Shown here piece after piece: positions 54,330 through 64,000 of a stretch of DNA of 64,000 nt. Location: the NCBI GenBank assembly GCA_946894095.1, contig OX335660.1, positions 10,979,001 through 11,043,000 of the forward strand. Reading direction: 5' to 3'. The notes under the pieces were generated by a model. It ran no database searches and was not told where the DNA came from. It saw nothing but the letters and a program-made list of their open reading frames with translations. Positions within the stretch are counted from its first letter, which is position 1, and each line of letters opens with the position of its first letter. The DNA is from Incurvaria masculella (taxonomy: Eukaryota; Arthropoda; Insecta; Lepidoptera; Incurvariidae). Both the position numbers and the translations under genes were made by a program.

Positions 54330-55218
54330 TTTTAGGGCTCCGGGCTTTAAAGGAGAAACGGAACCCTAACGCGTCCGTTTGTCCGTATATCTGTCACAGC
54401 GTTTTCTAAAAAAATATTAGATGTTGCAAATTGAAATTTGGTAAACGTAAACTTACGCGACCGACCCGATGAAACATGATAATTTTTTTCCATTATAAAT
54501 GTAGATTTTCTATTCGAGAGAACTCTCTATTTCAGAAACGGTCGAAGTAAAATATTGAAAGAGGTTAAACTGTGTATACCAATTATTATTTTTCGTTTAT
54601 CCAACGACATCAACATTGAAGCATTGTAATCAGATTTTGAAAAGAATCAGAAAAACGTATTTGATCTGATTGGTCAGTCTGAGTTCTCACCTAAATTGGC
54701 GTTTACGGCAAACCAATCGACTGGCGTTTTCCGTAAAAACTTCAAACTCCATACACGTTTTTACTAGATATTCTGTGGTTTTACTTCTTTAAGCTGTCAA
54801 AGTCAAACTCGGACTTCCGATTTGTATGAAAACGCGGAGTCGACGTAAACGGCAACGTCGACGTATTTACGGCAACGTTGAGCAAGCTGTCAAATCAAAC
54901 TCGGACTCGAAAATGTTAGTTCGCATAACGCCCACTGCGCGCGCTCTTCAATTTCTCTATACATTTGAAAACGCCAGTGGATCGGTTTGCCGTAAACGCC
55001 AATTTAGGTGACAACTGAGACTTCGGGTACAGATTACAAAGATTAAATTAGGATATCGTTGTTTCATAAATAACATCAAATTAATGAGATAACGGTATGC
55101 CGTATCCATTTAAATCATAAAATTATATAGCAATATATCGAAGGTAATATTCAAGATATTCGCATTATGGTTCGGAACCCTCTTCGCGCGGAGCGAACTC
55201 GTGCTTGACCGGTTTTTA
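54330..55218 (-). mobile_element. Composite repeat: interspersed element enclosing a SINE tail and MITE-A
   Basis: The outer ends belong to the CCGGCCAAGTGCG family (TTTTAGGGCTCCGGGC at 54330, GTGCTTGACCGGTTTTTATT at 55201). Inside are tRNA-Thr-SINE tail sequence (about 54600-54665) and the intact MITE-A. This gives nesting up to three levels, though the outer element is diverged and its integrity is uncertain. Confidence 0.5.
54670..55030. mobile_element. MITE-A, intact copy
   Basis: About 345-360 bp with inverted ends of roughly 55 bp: GTCTGAGTTCTCACCTAAAT at 54677 and the complement ending ATTTAGGTGACAACTGAGAC at 55021. The centre has GACGTAAACGGCAACGTCGA. It also contains an open stretch reading KTRSRRKRQRR by chance. 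It serves as reference for the broken copies at 8325, 13315 and 22566. Confidence 0.85.
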
Positions 55219-55391
55219 TTACAAAGTTGACAAGGCACGACCCGCGCGTCGACCACTTTCGCTTTTGTCCTCGATACTTGGCTGGATAGTCGGAAAGTGG
55301 AACACACGTTCCGAGACTTTATAATAGATAATGGCACAGACCATCTCTAGACGGGTAACTGTTGGAGCATCAATGGAACAGTCGCAAACAG

Positions 55392-55512
55392 TAACAAAAT
55401 GCACGCATGTTGGATGAGTAAGAGAAAGAAAGCGGTGCATGAAAGTGGCCGGGATTTGAACACATGACCTCTGGCATAGAAGGCCACATGCTCTGAGCTA
55501 CGACTCGCTCAT
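55392..55512 (-). mobile_element. tRNA-like SINE head
   Basis: TGAGTAAGAGAAAGAAAGCG, GGGATTTGAACACATGACCT (B-box complement) and TGCTCTGAGCTACGACTCGC (A-box complement). Only the head region remains. Confidence 0.65.
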
Positions 55513-55659
55513 AAAGATGTGAGAAACCTACAGGTTCTCAAACAAGAAAATAAAAAATAGCTTTTTGATAAAACCAATAAAACGATGATATCAAACTTCT
55601 TGTTTCTTACCTGTTTTAGTAGTCGGGTAACAGTTTTTGTTTTATATTTTTCTCACCTA

Positions 55660-55804
55660 TGTCAACCGGGGCATAATAACGAATCGATTTACACCTTATT
55701 CATGAAAATCGGATCAATAGTTTAAGCGCTACGATGGAACATACATACATATACCGCTAAAATCATAACCCTACCTTTTGGCTTCGCCGTAGTCAGGTAA
55801 AAAT
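55660..55804 (+). mobile_element. Common repeat ending in GGCTTCGCCGTAGTC
   Basis: ATGAAAATCGGATCAATAGT, then TACATACATATACCGCTAAA and CCTTTTGGCTTCGCCGTAGT, are familiar as the end of a dispersed arthropod repeat. Class uncertain. Confidence 0.5.
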
Positions 55805-56479
55805 GATAATTCATAAGTCTTTGAAAACCTGTAGGTTTCCTAGGCTTGCACCGACGACAATTGTTTTTGTGTTTGTCGTAGTGACCACACTGAAACCGGA
55901 ATAAAATATTGGAAACGTGTCTTTACCATTTTGAGCAGAAAATTTGGAAACAAGTATTATACGACTGGCGCGTTACGTTATGCAAGCCAAAGGATTGCAT
56001 GAGATATCGTGATCGGATTACGCCTCAAACGGTGCTCAGCCAGTCGCAACAATAGTCAATTAACAGAAACAAGGAAGGTGTTTTCAACACTTCACATCGA
56101 GACCATTCATTGCCATGCGTTCCAAAACCATCTTATTTTATTGATGTCGCGGTTATGCAACCCCGACAAGAATCATAGTACTGATACCGCGTACTTTCGT
56201 GGCGCCTGACAGGAATGCGGGCATGGAATTTGTAGTGTTGTGGATTGAAACTCGACAAGAAATATGCGCATGATCTTGTTTCCACGTTTGTATGGGGAGT
56301 TGGGGGGGAAGGAAATAAATGGTTATTGTGAGTTGTTATCCTTAGGAGGTTGACATAAGCTCTCGAGGACTTTTTTTATAGAACTTTTGAAGAGAAAACA
56401 GTCAGCCACCACGTTTTCTTGGCCTTACTCATTCATTATATAGGATCCTACATAATTGTGTGCACCTAACTTGTTATAG
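55805..56479. other. Unassigned stretch with a MITE-B fragment
   Basis: 56250-56312 (AAGAAATATGCGCATGATCT, then CACGTTTGTATGGGGAGTTG) matches the end of MITE-B. Nothing else recognised. Frame 56009-56209 has no motif. Confidence 0.45.
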
Positions 56480-56587
56480 ATGAAGCGAAAGAGGTGTGCT
56501 GTGAACTGCTGTGATCGTACCGTATGGCGCTTTATCATCTCGGTCTACCCCTCCGGGAAAGCGGCGTAAATGTATGTATGTATGTAT
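56480..56587 (+). mobile_element. Probable RTE-type 3' end with (TGTA)n tail
   Basis: ATGGCGCTTTATCATCTCGG, CTACCCCTCCGGGAAAGCGG and a TGTATGTATGTATG tail. I recognise this as a retroposon 3' end common in moths. Clade by recollection only. Confidence 0.45.
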
Positions 56588-59500
56588 AACTTGTTGTGCA
56601 GGGGCTAAATTAACATTTGCGACTCAGGGGCAATGACTCAATAATCAAATGGTATGCGCTTCCGAAACTCGTTGAGACTTATAGGGTTCCTCCCAGACAG
56701 GAGATGATATGTGATCATTGCATGTGATATTGAACTCACTCGCATCCTCATCAAACTCTGTAAGAAAGACTGCTGGGGAACAGCAGTGGTTTTAACATTT
56801 TTGCAATAAAATAGAATAAATTTTACTTTTCTCCCGCTTTAGTCGGAGTTTAAAGCTAAAAGCAAAATTCTAGCCGTAAGCACGTCTAAATTTGGTCTGC
56901 TGACAGAACATGCTGATAGCATTGATTCTCAGCATTCAAATTAGTATTATGATTAAGTGCTCAGTTAATTAATCTTAAAATCTTTCGTAAAATCTCTAAT
57001 ATATGTCAATTAGCAATCTCAAAAGATCCATTGTTTTGCAAACGCGTTGATTAAATATCTGTATAAGATATTAATTGATTAAAACACAACGGTGATATTA
57101 CATATAACCTAAAAGGTGCGGTCAGACATGATTCAATTTTACGCAAAATCCTTTTCACCAGCGCAAACAGCACTATACTATAATGTGAATACTTCTCATT
57201 TAATTCATTTCATTAGTACGGAGGCTAAACAGCACAAAGGGCAACCATTAGGCCGCGTTTACATAAAACGATGTTAGACATTTCGGTGTAGAATAGGCGG
57301 GATATTACGCCAACTGTGGACTGAACGCGAAAAGGCACATTCGACGAAAAATAGAAACGTAATTAATTAGTGGCTGTTTACTCTGCTAAAACTTTCATTA
57401 ATCAAACTGAAGACTACGGAACATTGCCCTTACAGTATGCGGTAATTTAAGTGTGCATTGAATGCAAACTGAAACAGTAACATTACCGTAAATAATCACC
57501 CGTTTGCGATATTGTGAGGAATGTTAGCGCAATTTGAAAAAAAACAATCAGTGTACAAACCGGTCGGCGAAACAGAGGACGCATGCTAATTATCTCCACC
57601 ATTAAAAATAACCCCACAAGGGTCAATAAAATACTTATTTCGGGGCCCCGTTTAGTGACATCATTCTTATTTTCGTATATTTTTAAAATATGCAGATTAA
57701 TAAGACTTATTACAATGCCAATTTCCATTATAATGTTTATTCGTTTCTTCACACACATTTAACGCGGGCGAAGAAAAACCGGACCGACCAAAAACCTTTC
57801 GGGAGCCAATTCTGACAATTGCAAATAAAAATACTTTTCAAGACTGGCATATTTTTCATTTCAGTTTAGATAAGTATACAACTTTTCTGTCCTGTTTAAG
57901 AAGCTTATAAAGAGATCACTTTTACTAATAGTACGGCTGATTTTTTTGACTATTTTTTATTTATTTAACCATTTCCTTGATTAACCAATCAGCAGGATGT
58001 ATGATGAGAATGGAATGTATAATGGCGGGTAGATGGTAAGCAATGTGTGAGTAGTATGTTAGGTGGGGAGGGTTTCAAGTTCGACGTGTAGAATGTATAG
58101 GGATTAAGATATAAAGATACCAGTGTAGGATGAGGTGGCAGCGGGCGGGAGGCGCCAACAACGGCACATCTCGGCGCGGACGTACCTGCAACAAAGGCAC
58201 AAAGGTTTAGGCTAGACTGAAAGGGCTGACCAGCAGCCTGTGATAGAGCAATCACGGGATTAACTCTAGGGGTCGTCTACAAGTTAGTTCATTTCGGCGA
58301 GCTGCTGCCATCATAGCTTTTTCAAAACGTCAATGACACGCCACACATTATGCTTTCACTTGCAAGTTTCCCCATCAAAAATCTACCCATGAATATGCAA
58401 CTTTTTCAAATGCTCAATAAATAAATTAGAAGCTTGTATATTGTAGCGGGCAATGACATTAAATAATAATTACATACCGATGTGCAACCATTTACAGTGG
58501 ATATTTCGGAGTAATAACCTCATTCATAAATTACTAGCATGTTTGCGATTACATTTATCGGAATCAATAACACCAACATACATACTATTCGTGCCGTACC
58601 AATTCGCAAAAAAAATGTATAGGTACGCTGTTATTCCATTATGCATTTATTAAAATGAAAGTTCTTTAGGTTGGATGGTTCAGAAGAAAAAGTTTTTCCC
58701 TCTTCCACCCGAGAATTCACCACACCGCCACCTGCACACAACACAACATACATATTTATAAGGAGCTAGTGTTAATAATAAAATTCGACATAATCAATTA
58801 TTACTCTAGCTTGAACAACAAAATGCTGACAGCTAATTAGTTTATTTTTATCATTTTTTCTTATAAGTATTCCTCGATCCAGAGGTCAAGATATTAGAGA
58901 TAATTTAATAATAGTTAGAGAGGTAAGTTCGGGGTATTCAGTCGCCCGGATTGAACCTGATATTGGACCGAGACTAATAGGATTAATGAATTAATTAAAA
59001 ACAATTGGAGTTATATTTGACGCTGAAATTAGAAGACGAGCTCGACGATAAATATAAGCGACGCTGATAAATTCATTTATCAAAATCTTGACTTAAAACT
59101 TCAAAAACGCCATAGACGCTTCGTTTACATGGACGTCGACAAACGAAACATTAAGAATTAAATGCCCACACTTTCTTTCACTCCAATTAAAGCAAGGGGA
59201 CAACAAAAACATTCCCGACAAAACGAAGCAAGTTCAATTAACTAAAACACATTTCAAGGGGTCCCCCCTTCATACCAAGCCCGCACACCGCGCCGCGCGC
59301 ACTACACGGCAAGAATTTCCGTTCTACCCGCACATAGAGTAAGGAAGGACGGGTGTGGAGACTGAAACGGCGGCGTAGCCACGTATTAGCGGTTTAGCTG
59401 AGGTTCCCGTTATGGATAACAGCCCCACAGATCCACAGCGTCGCATCGCCCGCGATATTACTTCGTTCGGGTTGTATGATGTTAAATAGCTTCTATAGCC

Positions 59501-59624
59501 TTCTCATGAATTGGGCTATCAAATGCAAAATATATTTTTTTAATCCGAGAGTTCCAGAGATACTAATCTCTGGAACTACAAACCAAAAACAAACACTTTA
59601 ACTTTCTTATCTTTACATAAATAA
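56588..59624. other. Long unassigned stretch
   Basis: About 3 kb with no recognised gene or matched repeat. Frames at 57483-57758, 57989-58255 and 58453-58653 have no known motifs. 59270-59400 is GC-richer. It is the least repeat-laden part of the window and would be the first place to look for single-copy host sequence. Confidence 0.4.
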
Positions 59625-60003
59625 TTTTTTTTTTTTATGTGACTGGACATGATGGCTAATACCACACCTTCGGTCATGGTATTAGCCCAACACACCACAT
59701 AGGAACTAGGTGCCATGCTAGAACCTTCCTTATATTGCACGGCTACATTGAACTGGATGGAAAACACGGACAATTTTCATTGCCGCTTCGACCATCGTTC
59801 ATTCAATGCGATGGTACCAACCCGGGCGGGATTAACCCTACCACCTAGTAAGTAAGGAAGGGGACCTACAGTTTAACGTGGAATCCGAACCACGGCCAGC
59901 CTCTCTCAACGGTCGAATGGTCACCCATCCAAGACCAGACCGGACCCAGCGTTGCTTAACTTCGGAGAGCGAAGTGTCGCGCCACTGGGCCACTGAGGCT
60001 GAC
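59625..60003 (-). mobile_element. 5S rRNA-headed SINE, near full length
   Basis: On the minus strand the head reads GCCTCAGTGGCCCAGTGGCG, CCGAAGTTAAGCAACGCTGG and TCTTGGATGGGTGACCATTC, a clear match to the 5S rRNA internal control region. Then GGCTGGCCGTGGTTCGGATT leads into the shared body (AAACTGTAGGTCCCCTTCC, CCGGGTTGGTACCATCGC) and tail (TATTAGCCATCATGTCCAGT, A-run shown as T at 59625-59636). Confidence 0.85.
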
Positions 60004-60109
60004 ATTATTCACACGTGTTTTATGCCACTGAAACGGTTGGCCCACCGATTTTAAGGAAATGTTTGTGTATACTGGTGGGTCTCAGGATGGTTAAAATTCA
60101 CAATTAACC

Positions 60110-60160
60110 CGGTAGGTGGCCCTGTTGTCGAGATATTGACCCAAGCGGAGCCGGGCACCT
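60110..60160 (-). mobile_element. Fragment of the common arthropod repeat
   Basis: ATTGACCCAAGCGGAGCCGG plus GCACCT is the end of the family at 53638, inverted. Confidence 0.5.
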
Positions 60161-60227
60161 CGACTAGTGATCGATGCAGTAAATGGCGTCCTGTGCAGTT
60201 CTTACGTGTTCTTACAGTACCCGCCGT

Positions 60228-60616
60228 TAAGGCTGTCGTGAAGTCACAGAAAATCTAAGATTTGGAAATTTTAAGAAATGCATTCTTTGTCCATTGGCCA
60301 AGGCACAATTTTGCAAGGCGACTTCCATCACTTGAGCAAGCTTCATTCCATGTCCGTATGTTTTGATTTTTTTGTAAATATATGTATTTTTCAGTAAAAA
60401 AATGTCGAAAATTTAAGTAAAAAGAGACAACTTTTTTCCAATGTTTATTAGCCAATATTTTCCAATCTAAAAGGTATATTAAAAAAATTTAAACATACAG
60501 ACATAGATTTCTATAATAAATTTTAGAATAGAAAATTTTAAAAACCTAGTAAAACATTGAGCTCATGGAAACAGTTATCGCCCGTAGTATGGGGAATTGA
60601 TAGGGTATCGACTCTG
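60228..60616 (-). mobile_element. MITE-C copy 2
   Basis: The inverted partner of 52702-53132. CATTCTTTGTCCATTGGCCA, CCGTATGTTTTGATTTTTTT, CAATATTTTCCAATCTAAAA and GGGGAATTGATAGGGTATCG are the complements of the copy-1 landmarks. Confidence 0.7.
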
Positions 60617-60618
60617 TT

Positions 60619-60793
60619 AAATAATGCACATTGAATGTTGGTAAGAGACAATCGGCTAGTTTCGGCTTTGTAGAGCGTCGCCGCTGTCATACGCTGTCAC
60701 TCGGTACCTGTGTGCTACGTGCGAGATAGATGACGCTTTACGAAGCCGAAACTAGCCGATTGTCTCTTTCCAACGTCCGATGTGCATTATTTT
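60619..60793. mobile_element. Hairpin MITE with 60-bp arms
   Basis: AGACAATCGGCTAGTTTCGG at 60647 pairs with CCGAAACTAGCCGATTGTCT at 60747-60766. Pairing continues outward to AAATAATGCACAT and ATGTGCATTATTTTT. It directly abuts MITE-C. Confidence 0.8.
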
Positions 60794-60920
60794 TATTCGG
60801 GTACTTTGAACTCGAGAACATCAGTAACTAGCTACTACCGTCAATGTATTACAATTAAATATACTTTTTCGTACTAAGCAGGTACGTCGCTTATTCCAAG
60901 AAGTGTGATATGTATGTATG

Positions 60921-61169
60921 TATAATCGACCGTGAAGCAAGGACACATTAATTGAAGAAAGTAGAATGAATTAATTCATCATTAATTAATTAATTAATAG
61001 GAGAATTCTAAATTATGGGTATACAGCAGGTGGCGAAATTGGTAGACCGAATACCCGCGAGTTGTATGTTTTGCTGGTTCGGTTCCAGCCTTGCAGTATA
61101 TTCGTAAAGTAGTTATTTTTACTGGGCTCTTTCTTCAATTAATGTTTTCTTGCTTCACGGTAGATTATA
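60921..61169 (+). mobile_element. SINE-like element with tRNA-like core and inverted flanks
   Basis: TATAATCGACCGTGAAGCAA at 60921 pairs with TTGCTTCACGGTAGATTATA ending at 61169. Between them, TGGCGAAATTGGTAGACC (A-box-like, 61027) and GCTGGTTCGGTTCCAGC (a perfect T-arm-like stem and loop, 61071-61087) lead into GGGCTCTTTCTTCAATTAAT. The acceptor stem is only partly paired, so not a working tRNA. It shares its 3' half with 20971-21110. Confidence 0.6.
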
Positions 61170-61869
61170 CAAATATACATATCACATTTCTTGGAATGTA
61201 TTACAACACCACCATTGTATTACCACTAAGGGGTGGCTACGCTTCCGCTACACGGATGACTTTCGGTCGCCACTTTCGTCCACCCTACTCCCTGCACCCG
61301 CACGGCGGCGGAGCGCGTGACACGCTGCACTATCCCGTCGGCAGGTGGTGCTGCGCCGGTGGGGGAACAGCCGAAAGGTAGTCAATTAAGTGTAAAGTGA
61401 AAATGGGGGAGAATTTCCATCACGACACGACCTACTTACGAATGTGTAAACAATCTTAGTATGCTATCGAAATTACAAGTGACTCGCCATCGAACGCACA
61501 CTTTCAGATTAGAGGCCGATAAACACTCTTTGTGCTAGTTTATTGCATTCAAAAAATACATAAATGTGTATTCAAATGCAGACATAATAACATTAAGATC
61601 CAATGTCTGGCGTCTGTCTGTCCGTGTGTCTGTCCGCTTATAACTTGGAGCACTTGAGGCAGCCACATGGTTAATAAAACCAGGTATTCTTATTTATAGA
61701 ACATATTTTAATTTATTTTGCGTATTTTAACAAATAAATGTTATTTGCCATCGACGATTCGAGATCCTCGATACTCCGGGCCGAAAATGTAAATCCGAAA
61801 AGTAAAATAAGAACACCTCACCTACTCACTTGAGTAAATTAAGAACAAAGCTCCGAGAGGGAGGAAAAA
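61170..61869. other. Unassigned stretch
   Basis: Frame 61091-61381 overlaps the SINE-like element and is not convincing. 61620 has (TGTC)n. No gene recognised. Confidence 0.4.
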
Positions 61870-62110
61870 ACTCCCTCCAAAAGATAATTGGAAAGCCGCG
61901 AGTCGAGAGCTGCCTCCGCCGCGCCGCCGCCGCTGCCGCGCCGGCCGCGCTCCAACACGGCGACGAAGGTAAACGCTCTTCATCGTAAAATAAACACAAC
62001 AATGTGGAATTAATTTCGCGGGCGCCGAAGCGGGAGCCGTGATGCGGGGCGGGGGGTGGACACGGCGGGGGAGGGGGGGCTGCCCGGGCTACTGGCGAAT
62101 ACTAAGTACA
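61870..62110. promoter_or_regulatory. CpG-rich patch, possible promoter
   Basis: 61890-61975 and 62015-62100 are dense in CpG and GC (for example GCCGCGCCGCCGCCGCTGCC), in contrast to AT-rich surroundings. GACGAAGGTAAACG (61961) and ACGGTAAGTA (62531) look like splice donors on the plus strand. This could be the 5' end of a host gene running to the right, but no coding exon is visible. Confidence 0.25.
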
Positions 62111-62533
62111 TACATATGGACTACAGCAAGGCAAGGCTACTATAATTATATATAGGGCTGCTCAGCGCAAATCGTATTTTGAAGCAAATCTTCCAGCCCT
62201 TTGGGTGAGGTGTTTGGGATAGGGACCTAACTCGGAAAATGCGAAGCAACGTCAAACCGAAATTGCAGCTCTCCAAATAAAAAAAATGGCGTTCCCATGG
62301 CGACCGGGGTAGTTCACTGATGCAAACAATTGAGCTAAAGCAATCATTGGCTACAGCCGCCATTTTGTTTCCCGTCAATTATTAAAAGCTGTCTGATACA
62401 ACCGCAACATGCCTCGTTTGTTAGTAGTGGCGTGGCGGTGGAGGTCTGCGGCAAAGATGTGCAACTGTTGTGTGTTTTAGCACAGTGAAGATTCAGTCAT
62501 TTATGGTAAAGCAATACTCGGAAAATTATTACG

Positions 62534-64000
62534 GTAAGTATCTATTAATGAACCAAAACAGTTATTATTATTAAACATTTACTTGCACCGATTGGAAATA
62601 ACACGTGTGACAAATCATATGATTTTGAAACGGTTATTTTAACTGATTGAACATTACGGCTGACTACAAAAAAATACATTAGACGTGCAACTGTCCAGTT
62701 TCAAGAGGTACAGTAATTTTAACAGATTGGACAGTAACTTTTCAATGAATCTAAGACGTAAGTAAGAATGGAAAAAAAAATAAAGCTAGAAAAAACGGAA
62801 AAAGTGGGAGAAAACAGTTATTGCACACAATTAAAAAAACAATTAAGAGAATACTGTAACATTTAATGTTTGAGGCTAACTGTTTTCACTCAATAACAGT
62901 AACCGATTCAGTTGGCTCTATTTTAACGTTGCAAGACGGTTGTTATTATTGGAATTACTGTTTGGTACACAATTTTTTTTTTAGTGTAAAGTTTAAATTA
63001 TGTTTAATAACAATTTATAATATCATTTCAAATGTGGGGATTCAAATGATAGACCAGAAGTTATAGTTAAAGCATAGATTAAAGTAAAAACGGCATCAGT
63101 CTAACCGCCATACATTGGACTTTGAACCACATACGTTTTCCTTGCAAATGCCAATGCCTACTGATGCGCTCTGTACATAGGATGGTTAAGGAAGTGAAAT
63201 TGAGAATTTGTGGGGCTTGGTGTGACTTGAGTGCCCAGGACCAAGCGAAGTCTGTATTTCTTCGGACCCGATGAGGCTCGGTGCCGAAATAAAAATAGCT
63301 TGATGTTTTATCACACTGTTGGTCAAGAAAGGCCGCCATATACGTCCATCCAGATGATTTCGCAAAAAGTATTAAATACAAAAAAAATAAAACCCTATCC
63401 GGAGCTGGATCGAATTCCATTACATGCAACAATAAATGGTGATTAAGTAAGTAGACGACTGTTGAACAAGAGCTTGCGGCAAACATGAACGAGGTAGTTA
63501 GTAAAGGAGAGAGCACAAATCTGGCCAGGCCAGACCAGCGGGAGGACTGGTGATGATCTAGGTGCACACCCAGCGGATTAAAGCAGACCACTCCAACGAT
63601 AAATCCCCTGCACGCGATGCACACCACTCCACCGCTTCACCCGATTCCGCGTATTGTTAACTCTCCAACATTCCGTTATGCGAGCAAAACGAACACTTTA
63701 GTTTTTCAATTCGATCTGAACATTGAAAACGATAACATAAAATTATATACTAGAGCTAATTGCCTATTTGGGCTAATCCACGGAACAGCCGTCCCTCAAA
63801 ATCCTGGACCCGCGCCTTTCTCGAAATCCCTGGACTTACAACTTATTCCGTTCTAGATACTTATCGAGTTCTAGAAAATGCCCAAATTTCATTGCCCCTT
63901 ATCCTCAGCGCTCCCATTTATTGTTTCTGCCTCCGTCAATGCCTGCGATGTCTTTTCGCCTTGTTGTCTATGCCCGAGGCGATGTCCCGCCCATTACGAT
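62534..64000. other. Unassigned stretch to the window end
   Basis: 63108-63165 matches the short repeat at 40901. The minus-strand frame 63079-63627 (182 codons) and 63617-63856 (plus) show no family I know. The first overlaps the repeat and is probably incidental. Confidence 0.35.

Noticed and set aside
61027..61090. Functional tRNA-Leu-like gene
   Set aside because: The T arm is perfect but the anticodon arm and acceptor stem do not form properly, and the 3' half is repeated at 20971-21110.
63079..63627. 182-codon host gene
   Set aside because: It has no recognisable motif and overlaps a dispersed repeat shared with 40901. Length alone is not enough.

Overview
The window looks like repeat-dense, gene-poor nuclear DNA of a moth or butterfly (Lepidoptera). 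The evidence is insect-type TTAGG repeats, a Mag-like Ty3/Gypsy element with very short LTRs, RTE, Jockey and I-group LINEs of the kind common in Lepidoptera, Pol III-derived SINEs, and many copies of short interspersed families. I found no host protein gene that I can name. The recognisable long reading frames belong to retroelements, and most are broken. Family assignments come from motif recognition without a database search.

Layout. 489-6875 is a very large inverted duplication (arms about 2.4-2.9 kb, spacer about 0.8 kb). Its inner ends are RTE fragments facing each other. Each outer end carries an exactly 141-bp tandem repeat bounded by splice-like signals. 6.9-13.3 kb holds hairpin (foldback) elements, one with TTAGG repeats in its loop, plus remnants. 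13.3-15.1 kb is a foldback element (called MITE-A here) whose centre holds a 5'-truncated Jockey LINE, giving one chimeric 485-codon frame. 15.8-21.9 kb is bracketed by two inverted copies of another repeat and contains SINEs, LINE remnants and hairpins.

22.57-27.56 kb is a second MITE-A copy split by a 4,648-bp Mag-like LTR retrotransposon (22781-27428, minus strand). Its 99-bp LTRs are identical by eye and it has a 5-bp target duplication, so it inserted recently, yet its pol is frame-broken. 31.9-35.0 kb is a 5'-truncated I-group LINE with RT and RNase H, flanked by a 12-bp target duplication and itself hit by a SINE. 35.6-36.4 kb is a nested pair of short elements. 37.8-38.3 kb is a 44-bp x 12 minisatellite. 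39.4-41.5 kb is a SINE cluster. 44-50 kb holds further short elements, including a near-perfect hairpin with (CCTAA)6 in its loop. 52.7-61.2 kb repeats families seen earlier, in opposite orientations. 61.2-64 kb is mostly unassigned, with one CpG-rich patch that could be a promoter.

The elements relate by nesting and sharing rather than by pathway. Two SINE types, one with a tRNA-like head and one with a 5S rRNA-like head, share one body and tail. MITE-A has been hit twice near its centre by unrelated retroelements. Several families form inverted pairs. No defence system, operon or CRISPR array is present.
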